A DNA stretch of 64,000 bases from positions 8,705,209 to 8,769,208 of the forward strand of contig NC_087065.1 of NCBI RefSeq assembly GCF_963678635.1. Reading direction: 5' to 3'. This DNA comes from Symsagittifera roscoffensis (taxonomy: Eukaryota; Xenacoelomorpha; Acoela; Convolutidae). The notes below the pieces were generated by a model that saw only the letters and a program-made list of their open reading frames with translations, did no database searches and had not been told where the DNA came from. Made by a program: the position numbers and the translations under genes. Below are positions 60,001-64,000 of the stretch, piece by piece. The first letter of the stretch is position 1. The number at the start of each line of letters is the position of its first letter.

Positions 60001-62522
60001 CTTACAGAATAGGAATTTTTAATACTTGGATCTAAACATCCAACAGTTTTATTTACAGGCCATAAACCGATAATTTTTCTGTTTACACAAAAATCACACC
60101 CAGACCATAGAGTTTACAGATTTCAACTTAATTTAATGAAAGTTCAAACTTACATATAGTTTGGACAGCAGGAAAAAACTTTGCACTACCCGACACTCTC
60201 AGCAGAAATAAACCACTTGAATTAATGACACGAAAATCAACAGTTGATATACCACAAAAAATAAAATTTTTCCTTGCAAAAGAAGAAACATCACCAAGAT
60301 TTGAAAGCAAATGTGCAGTGAAACTGTTGTAGAATAATCACAAATAAATAATCTACAACATTTTCTACTATATCTAGATTGCCAAAACAATCACTACGAA
60401 GTAGATTTACTAGAAAAAGCTACATTTAAACCGATACCATACTCTTCATGGATAAAAAACAAAACACAGCAAAAACCACTCAAACAAAAACTATATAAAC
60501 AAAAAAGGTCTCTTCCCTTTAAAAGACAAAAATCTAACTGATAATGTAAATTTTGTATGCGGATTCCTCAACAGGCAAAAATCAGATTAGTCGCGGAATC
60601 CACGTCATTGCTACTTTTTTTTCATCTTCTTTGCTGTTATGGATTCCTCAAACAAACACTTAAAACACTGTTCTGCTCAAAATTGCTCCAAAAACAGACA
60701 AATTTGCGGAATCTGCAACCGTATTTGCGGAATCCAAAACTGTTTGTGAAGTCCACAAACAAACAATAAGACTTGTGTATAGTTAAATTGAGCTGTTGCA
60801 GAGATCGCAACTATAAGCGGAATCCGCAAAGTGTAAATGGAATCCACAAATTGAAAGTGGAATCCGCATTTTGTTTGCGGATTCCGTTCACATATATGTA
60901 TATATAAAGTAGCCTTTAAAAATATATCTTTTAAAAACATGATTTGATTTCACTAGAATAGAATTTTACTAAAATAGAAAATTACTAGTATAGATCAGTG
61001 TTTGGGATTAATGGAATCCAACTTACTGACCAGTATGTGGGATCGATGAAACCCCAAATACTGAACTAATTCGACGATTTGCTATGCGTTGGGTTTCTAA
61101 TCACTCTCAACTTATTGAATCCAAATAGGGAGTTTATTCCATATTTATTCCATATTATTCCAGTTTTTGGGATTCCATCAATCCCAAATACTGACTAGTA
61201 TTTGCGATCAATAGAACCCCAAATTATGACCTAATTTGGTGATATGCTGTGTGCTGTGTTTGCATACGCTCTCAACCCAATGAATAAAGTTACTGAATTT
61301 ATTCGCCGTTATGCTTCAAAAATCAGTATTTGGGATTGACGCAATCCCAAATACTGACCTAACTTGGCGATATGCTGTGAGGTGTATTTCTATACACTCT
61401 CAACTCAATGGCTCCAAATATTGAAACTATTCGGTGTTGCTTTTCCAAAAGACTAAAAGATGACATCCACCGATTTAGGTAACCAATGTTTTAAGATTTG
61501 TTCGTGGTTTCCGCTGACAATGGTTAAGTCTTTGCTTTTAAATTCCGCACTGCTAGAGATAAGAATTCCAGCTCAGCTTTTAATTGTTCATATGCAAGTT
61601 CAGTATTGAACAAAATTCGGAATCCACTTACAGTTTGCGGAATCCACTCACATTTGCGGATTCCGCGTACATTTGCGGAATCCACGTACAGTTGCGGAAT
61701 CCAAAACAACTAGCTATATTTGCTTGCTGCGGAATCCACGGCACAGCAAATGTGCCGACAAAATTTACGTTATACTCATATGAACGCAGAACCCACGGAA
61801 ATTTTGTAAGTGGAATCCAATTATTTTGGATTATGTTTAAAGATTAGTTTTTGAAATCCAAGAACATACAGACACAAAATTGTGCGCCTATCGAGTGCAC
61901 AGTTTGGCCTCGTAATGGCTCTCGTTAATGGAAATTCATTCTTGCAAATTCAAAAAGTGGACTGTAAAAGAGCCGGAAAGTTTTTGTTCAACTTGTACGG
62001 TTGTATATAAAAAATTGGCATGCGGACAGCTATATGCTACTGGTTTTCTTTGCCATATTCAAGATATTATCAATGATGGTAATATAAGGCTATATTTGAC
62101 AACAATTATATATAATTTTTGATAATTAAACCAAATGACAATTTTCATGACAATTGGAACAGTTTGAAAAAATACACAACTTCAAAAAAATTCAAGTGAA
62201 GAACGAAACGGTGGAGCGCCACTAAAAGGGGGGGGGGAGTCAGAGAAGATTTTAACTTTTTCCTCAGTTCGATTTTTCAGCCATCACAATCAGGTATTTT
62301 ACAAGCCGCGATGAGGTAGAATAAATACTTGATCGTGATTTCAGAATACTGTGGCTTTAAATTGGCTGGTAGGCAATATACGGTAAGATTCCAGAAAATT
62401 TCCAAGATAACTGAGTAAATTAACACCTAGATTTTTCTCACCTGGTAGCTTCTAAGATACAATGCGAGAAGGCAAAAAAAAGGAGCCAAAGGTAAGAGGT
62501 AAATTACTTTTCTGAGTCTCAT
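39128..62522 (-). CDS. METTL24-like methyltransferase gene (six exons, 311 residues)
   Basis: Joined exons on the minus strand: 62442-62522, 55372-55624, 44750-44917, 43975-44150, 40349-40398 and 39128-39335. Together they make 936 nt including the stop. All five introns start with GT and end with AG, and phases agree at every junction (0, 1, 1, 0, 2). Residues 4-22 form a hydrophobic signal anchor after MRLRK, so a type II membrane protein of the secretory pathway is inferred. From about residue 112 the protein matches METTL24/Methyltransf_21 (FkbM-like) SAM-dependent methyltransferases: a CLVYSFGVNND block, GCKVFAYD (after motif I), LK followed by VDVDGSE (residues 227-233), WIESGS, then QIGVEFH and a GFKTISWDPN/FEIVFR tail. 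The length fits the family (human METTL24 about 366). The Glu usual in D-I/V-E-G is Asp, and the Trp after GSE is Arg. The substrate of this family is not known. Confidence 0.85.
39421..39438. repeat. poly-C run in intron 5
   Basis: A run of C about 18 bases long, in the intron just upstream of exon 6. Confidence 0.9.
39545..39818. mobile_element. palindrome-rich TIR element, copy D (short)
   Basis: Repeats of ATTATAATCGATTATAATGG-like palindromes, ending in ATTATCC..CTCACTGCGGG, the family's right terminus. No C/G-rich core is present. The left boundary is approximate. It lies in intron 5 of the METTL24-like gene. Confidence 0.55.
40349..40398 (-). CDS. METTL24-like gene, exon 5 (50-nt micro-exon)
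   Basis: Acceptor ATATATTTGCAG, donor GAATC|GTAAGT. It encodes VDVDGSERQAITEWIES. This is the acidic D-x-D/E-G-S-E motif of Methyltransf_21 proteins, completing LK from exon 4. The 50 nt leave phase 2, which matches exon 6. Confidence 0.88.
40671..41760. mobile_element. palindrome-rich TIR element, copy A (about 1.1 kb)
   Basis: Left end CGCACCGGAGTTCTATGGAT, right end ATCCATGGAACTCCAGTGCG plus GG. These are inverse complements with few mismatches. Inside each end are runs of the ATTATAATCGATTATAAT palindrome (40690-40930 and 41540-41730) around a C-rich then G-rich core. There is no transposase frame. It inserted in intron 4 of the METTL24-like gene. Confidence 0.75.
41180..41402. repeat. 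G-rich minisatellite core of copy A
   Basis: GTAAACAGGGAGG-like units between long G runs. On the minus strand it yields an artefactual Pro-rich frame (41135-41416). Confidence 0.8.
42605..43800. repeat. decayed tandem repeat, period about 390 bp
   Basis: Landmarks recur in the same order. TTTGACTCA(G/C)A..GGCA..TAAC is at 42830, 43212 and 43612. CTGC(A/C)A.ACCGTCTAGCT is near 42925, 43315 and 43680, and TTCAAGTCC is near 42971 and 43363. AAGAACAACC...CCTCTGATT occurs near 43026 and 43421. A partial first unit starts near 42605. It lies in intron 4 of the METTL24-like gene. The units have diverged strongly. Confidence 0.65.
43975..44150 (-). CDS. METTL24-like gene, exon 4
   Basis: Acceptor TTTCTGTTTCCGTAG, donor CTCAAA|GTTAGT. 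It encodes GCKVFAYDHTIKS, a PVGLGLENSGKLKTLGTLI block and NRTIQYLK, which leads directly into the VDVDGSE motif of exon 5. The start phase of 1 continues exon 3 and the end phase is 0. Confidence 0.9.
44215..44521. mobile_element. hAT-type MITE, 307 bp, with 8-bp target duplication
   Basis: Flanked on both sides by TCTCAGAG (44207-44214 and 44522-44529). The left end CATAGGGGTGGATCTAGG and the inverse complement of the right end, CAGGGGCGGACTAAGG, form the terminal repeats, each next to G runs. An 8-bp duplication and a CAGGGGCGGA-type terminus are hallmarks of hAT-derived MITEs. It is non-coding and lies in the 599-bp intron 3 of the METTL24-like gene. Confidence 0.85.
44750..44917 (-). CDS. 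METTL24-like gene, exon 3 (SAM-binding motif I)
   Basis: Acceptor TTGTTAAACAG, donor CACG|GTAACT. It encodes TGDWGI..., the DGFKYVCADDFPP block and NCLVYSFGVNNDASFEDA, the family's first conserved methyltransferase blocks. Phase 1 on both sides. Confidence 0.9.
45010..45248 (-). repeat. 3' LTR of family-2 element
   Basis: 239 bp, TG...CA in both readings: TGTTGTATGATC at the left on plus, GATAATCA at the right. The TATATATACATATT-like stretch, read on minus, could be a TATA box. Confidence 0.85.
45283..45337. promoter_or_regulatory. paired AGTCCC-NNN-GGGACT hairpins near the 3' LTR
   Basis: Two perfect 6-bp-arm hairpins, AGTCCCCGTGGGACT (45283-45297) and AGTCCCTTTGGGACT (45323-45337), sit exactly 40 bp apart. 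They lie between the last frame of the element and its polypurine tract. A degenerate third one (AGTCCCTTTGGGCG) is at 47920. A structural RNA role is inferred only from position and symmetry. Confidence 0.5.
45347..45959 (-). pseudogene. C-terminal pol or accessory ORF of family-2 element
   Basis: Two overlapping minus frames, 45959-45564 (131 codons) and 45613-45347 (88 codons), are joined by a frameshift near 45590. The second is acidic/Lys-rich and low in complexity. They follow the integrase region and end just before the hairpins. Known gypsy elements often have such variable pol tails. No chromodomain was recognised. Confidence 0.4.
47084..47314 (-). pseudogene. integrase fragment of family-2 element
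   Basis: The frame has CRQC (zinc-finger Cys pair), GKNLKP, then EPNEEVQHNFLGPLPDDL and ILVAIDK, the stretch that carries the first catalytic Asp of Ty3/gypsy integrases. A stop follows directly after IDK. The His pair of the zinc finger is not intact, and the rest of the DDE core is broken up downstream. Confidence 0.75.
48976..49500 (-). pseudogene. reverse transcriptase/RNase H fragment of family-2 element
   Basis: The catalytic box at about 49443-49463 reads stop-L-D-N-I-L in place of YLDDIL, so both the Tyr and the second Asp are lost. The frame 49278-48976 carries the thumb-to-RNase H part (SCMGSIHHLTRYI, then RVVCDAS, the first RNase H Asp region). The order fits Ty3/gypsy pol. Confidence 0.75.
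50352..50390 (-). pseudogene. protease active-site remnant of family-2 element
   Basis: The minus frame reads YSGSPVSFLNKKTA, where DTGSP-S is expected for a retropepsin. The catalytic Asp codon (GAT) has become TAT. Confidence 0.5.
50526..51390 (-). pseudogene. gag of family-2 element, split by a TA microsatellite
   Basis: Three minus frames in different phases: 51390-51070, 51221-50861 (with the (TA)n) and 50864-50526. The last contains ARLPQNAYDYAIRREKLIEH, typical of the C-terminal part of metazoan gypsy gag. No CCHC knuckle was found. Confidence 0.6.
51013..51068. repeat. (AT)28 microsatellite inside gag
   Basis: An uninterrupted AT run that translates as Tyr-Ile repeats in the broken gag frame. 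Confidence 0.95.
51480..51719 (-). repeat. 5' LTR of family-2 element
   Basis: 240 bp collinear with 45010-45248 (shared TCTTTACTGAATCCGTACGG and TTAGCAATACGGACTGGCCG). The right end, GACAATAA, has lost the terminal CA. Confidence 0.85.
51759..51852. repeat. minisatellite, 13-bp unit ACACAAGCATTAA
   Basis: About six or seven imperfect units just outside the 5' LTR of the family-2 element. Confidence 0.85.
52340..52766 (-). pseudogene. unrecognised coding-like segment in intron 2
   Basis: GC content and composition are higher than around it. Three minus-strand frames follow each other with shifts: 52766-52539 (75 codons), a short one near 52555-52500, and about 52500-52347 (WSPELSPGATTAAEF... 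to LHDLRVSN). This looks like a decayed protein-coding segment. No family was recognised. Confidence 0.3.
52842..52977. repeat. TTGTTCGACTT minisatellite
   Basis: About eight imperfect TTGTTCGACTT-like units, a short period built around TCGA. Confidence 0.75.
53003..53181. mobile_element. 179-bp foldback (MITE-like) element
   Basis: The ends are inverse complements: CCTAATTTGAAGCAAGATTT at left, AAATCTCGCTTCAAATTAGG at right. Inner arms continue with GAGCGGTTTGAGCG-type and AAACCGCTCAAACC-type strings, so most of the element can fold back. There is no coding content. It lies in intron 2. Confidence 0.75.
53690..53780. mobile_element. palindrome-rich element, copy F (right-end fragment)
   Basis: ATTTAAAATCGATTTAAAAT-type repeats are followed by a terminus ...GTCAGTGCGGG like copies A, B and D. 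It is short and divergent, and the left end is not identified. Confidence 0.35.
54012..54996. mobile_element. palindrome-rich TIR element, copy B (985 bp)
   Basis: Left end CCCGCACCGAAGTTTCATGG, right end CCATGAAACTTCAGTGCGGG: near-perfect 20-bp inverted repeats. Flanking runs of ATAATCGATTATAATCGATT (54030-54210 and 54760-54980) surround a C-rich core. Left subterminal sequence (ACTAAAATGTTGTCTATAAA) matches copy A (TCTAAAATGTTGTCATAATA). It lies in intron 2 of the METTL24-like gene. Confidence 0.8.
54345..54640. repeat. C-rich minisatellite core of copy B (CCCCAACGTACCCCC)n
   Basis: More than ten units of CAACGTACCCCCC with TTCCCGCC variants, then a G run at 54620-54637. Pro-rich and Gly-rich frames across it on both strands are artefacts. 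Confidence 0.85.
55035..55171. mobile_element. end fragment of the GCGGAATCC TIR element family
   Basis: Collinear with 2185-2318: TCTTCAAACAT, then AACGATCAAA, then GTTGCGGAATCCGCTTACAA, ending TTTTGGCTTCGTAATG. It lies in intron 2, 200 bp from exon 2. Confidence 0.6.
55372..55624 (-). CDS. METTL24-like gene, exon 2 (stem region)
   Basis: Acceptor TTTCTTTATGTTTCAG, donor GTAG|GTAAGA. It encodes residues 28-111 plus one base: a polar Lys/Ser/Thr/Glu-rich stem, then FYKWLTKPVQSACKKVLRVG, the conserved lead-in to the methyltransferase domain. The frame is open across the whole exon, and the phase-1 end joins GA at exon 3 to make Gly. Confidence 0.8.
55980..57122 (+). mobile_element. 5' leader/LTR-like region of family-1 element, copy 3
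   Basis: Collinear blocks with 4930-6060 (see that entry). From here the copy jumps directly to pol sequence, so gag and protease are missing. It contains a clean 79-codon frame at 56471-56710. It lies antisense in intron 1 of the METTL24-like gene. Confidence 0.45.
56471..56710 (+). CDS. small basic ORF in family-1 leader, unknown
   Basis: 79 codons, Arg-rich in the middle (GTGRRRRTRNNIRLGRN). It is longer than expected in this AT-rich DNA and undamaged, while neighbouring pol frames are broken. No homolog was recognised, and it may be chance. Confidence 0.2.
   Translation: MLYGKNLVDMSLRLNRSDPIFRTIRELPGTGRRRRTRNNIRLGRNLPIDFMIVRQNEIKLLYLPGMKNTFKQPLMALLY
57265..58515 (+). repeat. 1.25-kb tandem duplication in family-1 pol, unit 1
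   Basis: Starts at about TCTTCGGTTATTGTGAAATT. The sequence breaks at AAAGGCA (58515), where unit 2 restarts with ATATCTTCGG instead of continuing as at 59767 (CTCGAAGAGG). Confidence 0.95.
58516..59766 (+). repeat. 1.25-kb tandem duplication in family-1 pol, unit 2
   Basis: Identical to unit 1 by eye except for one T fewer in a homopolymer (ATTTATTG at about 59549 against ATTTTATTG at about 58300). In unit 2 this keeps frame 59420-59659 open. It is a very recent duplication or an assembly artefact. Confidence 0.95.
60557..61917. mobile_element. TIR element with GCGGAATCC subterminal arrays, copy 2
   Basis: Matches both end regions of 30402-33907. The right terminus is CAGTTTGGCCTCGTAATG; the left terminus is lost where it meets the family-1 copy. 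GCGGAATCC(A/G)C boxes are dense at 60590-60890 and 61615-61745. The middle (61000-61440) repeats a ~130-bp unit with AGTATTTGGGATTGA and GGCGATATGCTGTG boxes. No transposase frame. It lies in intron 1 of the METTL24-like gene. Confidence 0.7.
62442..62522 (-). CDS. METTL24-like gene, exon 1 (signal anchor)
   Basis: ATG at 62522-62520. It encodes 27 residues: MRLRK, a hydrophobic run of about 19 residues (VIYLLPLAPFFCLLALYL), then RSYQ. The donor CAG|GTGAGA leaves phase 0, matching exon 2. It was chosen because this is the only phase-0 exon upstream with a start and a membrane anchor, as the family requires. There is no homology proof for so short an exon. Confidence 0.65.
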
Positions 62523-62787
62523 AGCGCGTAACAAAGTATGAGAGACGAAAAATTAAAACTAAATCACGATACTAAGTCGCAAGTTATACACAAAAAACTG
62601 ACAGAAAGAATAACTGCACACTTCGTTTAAAATGAGAATTAACTTTAAATCAAGTTTCAGCTTGTATAAAATGTTTTTGTGATAAAAAACGAAACCATGA
62701 AATTAAACTAAGCATACATTTGCAAGTTTATCTTTCAGCTGCTGGTACCATTTTCGTTGGACACAGTCTAAAGGCGAACTTCTCTTC

Positions 62788-62975
62788 CCTCACTGATGTT
62801 TCCTGAATAGTAATCGATTATGATGGATTTTTATGACCAAACGGTTGCACAATATAGTCGATTATGGATGCCAGTTTTTTTTTTACAAATAAATGCATTT
62901 TATTCAATTATAATCTTTCAAATCGTTTTTTTTCACAATATAATCGATTTTTTTTTTCACCTATGATCGTTTTTT
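62788..62975. mobile_element. palindrome-rich element, copy E (left-end fragment)
   Basis: Left terminus CTCACTGATGTTTCCTGAAT is followed by AGTAATCGATTATGATGG-type repeats and poly-T tracts. The right end is not seen. It lies about 270 bp upstream of the exon 1 start codon, possibly within the gene's promoter region. Confidence 0.5.
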
Positions 62976-64000
62976 TTTCTACAGAACTTCATGAGATTAT
63001 ATTTTTTGTCCACAAAAATCTTATAAACGATTTTTCTGCTGACTTTTGTTTTCATACTCCGTTTCTACAAAACTCTTAATTACTTGCAAAAAGTAGTATG
63101 TTGAAACCAGCTTTTCTGCAGAAGAAAAATTCGATCAATTGTAAAAGACTTTTGAGGACAAAAACTAATTCTGTAAAAAAAACAAATTATTATAAAATTT
63201 AAAAACGTTTACCAACCCTGTTCGAGCTTAAATTAATGACGTCATATGGCGCGAAAATTAGCTAAAGTTGGACTTTTTAAGACAGACAAAAAGCGTTGAA
63301 ATTACTTATTTATCCGATTTTTGAGATTGTTGAGAACGTTGTCAACTCTTGTAAGGCGGAAAATGGCTACTTTATTTTGTTCGGATGTTAACTAATAATA
63401 TTGATCTGTTTATGATGCCGATAGTTTACAAATGCTGAAGCAAGTCTTAGTCTTGCAGAAAACGAAACGAGATTGCATCTCATTTTGATCCGCCGACCCG
63501 TACACTATTCCCAGACACTCGGACGATTTTTCCGGGTACCGATATACGATCGAACATGAAATTACGTTTGAAATTTCTCAAACTCTGCTGGAAACATGCA
63601 TGCCCTGATCAGACAAGGCACGTTCCTCGGTAACGTGTAGCAGCTAGCCCATTGCGAAGAGTCCAAGCACGTGGCTGCAAAATGAGCCTTGTGATTTGAG
63701 ACAAAATTGCGAGAAAAACAGTTGAGACAAAAGTTCAGATCTGTCATCTCAAAAATGTGCCAAAGTAATAAAAAAAATCCGAGCAGTTGTCTCAGAAGTG
63801 ACCCTGAGGCGTCGAAATTTCCAATCAGGTGTCACGTGTTGAGTGCTTGTAGGGTCACTTCCTAGAGGTCTTGCGAGCAGATGTTGTATTTATAGAGACT
63901 TTCTTACAGTTATTCTTCTCCAAAGATGGCGTAGCTAACCCGAAGTTTTTATGAGTGTTCTTGAATCTATAAAAAGGCTAACGCCTCCTCACAACACGTA
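62976..64000. other. upstream flank of the METTL24-like gene; no feature recognised
   Basis: GC-richer than most of the window from 63480 on, with no frame of recognisable family. It may hold the gene's promoter and 5' UTR, but no initiation signal could be assigned. Confidence 0.3.

Larger units (their letters stand above)
57123..60540 (+). pseudogene. Ty3/gypsy-type pol, family 1, copy 3 (with internal duplication)
   Basis: Frame 57123-57743 (206 codons) is the pre-RT/RT N-terminal part. It ends at a premature TAA, after which the RT continues in frame (ISPVNKEE). NSAYNQMPLDEQ is at about 57970-58010. The catalytic box reads stop-L-D-D near 58151-58162 and again at about 59401-59412. Frame 59656-60012 (118 codons) is the RT/RNase H junction with a YAMCDASTFGIGAALLQ block, the best-preserved RNase H part in the window. 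Integrase is not recognised before the element ends near 60540. Confidence 0.8.

Noticed and set aside
60128-60390. Minus frames of 60-63 codons, considered as an upstream METTL24-like exon
   Set aside because: Antisense to the RNase H region of family-1 copy 3 and lacking a phase-0 donor.
1-64000. CRISPR array or prokaryotic defence system
   Set aside because: No regular repeat-spacer array and no bacterial-type genes; the context is eukaryotic.

Overview
The window is AT-rich eukaryotic DNA, almost certainly from an invertebrate animal (species not identifiable). Evidence: one multi-exon gene with GT-AG introns of 0.6-10.5 kb, decayed Ty3/gypsy-type LTR retrotransposons, several families of non-autonomous DNA transposons, microsatellites and a 200-N scaffold gap. 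There is no sign of operons, bacterial genes, CRISPR or rRNA.

Layout. 1-4.7 kb: gene-free, with MITE-like elements, a two-unit tandem repeat and a pseudo-exon-like piece. About 4.9-23.8 kb: one large, badly decayed Ty3/gypsy-like element (family 1), internally duplicated in tandem. The pol plus third-ORF segment occurs at 10.2-14.4 kb and again at 14.4-20.6 kb, each copy with its own deletions. 24.0-25.6 kb: the N gap, a perfect palindrome, direct repeats around a second pseudo-exon copy, and a relic of a Polinton/virus-type DNA polymerase B. 25.6-30.4 kb: nothing recognisable beyond simple repeats. 30.4-33.9 kb: a 3.5-kb terminal-inverted-repeat element with arrays of GCGGAATCC near its ends, containing a tRNA-Ser-like relic.

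34.35-62.5 kb: the only host gene I can support, on the minus strand. It is a METTL24-like (Methyltransf_21/FkbM-type) membrane-anchored methyltransferase of 311 residues. Its six exons are at 62.5, 55.5, 44.8, 44.1, 40.4 and 39.2 kb, and every splice phase agrees. Its introns hold most of the other features: a complete but dead 6.7-kb LTR retrotransposon (family 2, 45.0-51.7 kb), a third family-1 copy with a nearly perfect 1.25-kb internal duplication (56-60.5 kb), a hAT-type MITE with an 8-bp target duplication, a ~390-bp tandem repeat, and several members of an element family built from ATAATCGATTATAAT palindromes. The last exon and 3' flank of the gene are part of a 2.49-kb tandem duplication (34.35-39.33 kb). 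Its breakpoint lies inside the last exon, so a second, coding-identical terminal exon sits downstream of the gene.

No TE copy here looks autonomous: the polymerase and protease signature motifs are mostly lost and the reading frames are broken. The best leads are the duplicated terminal exon, the palindromic element family and the GCGGAATCC element.
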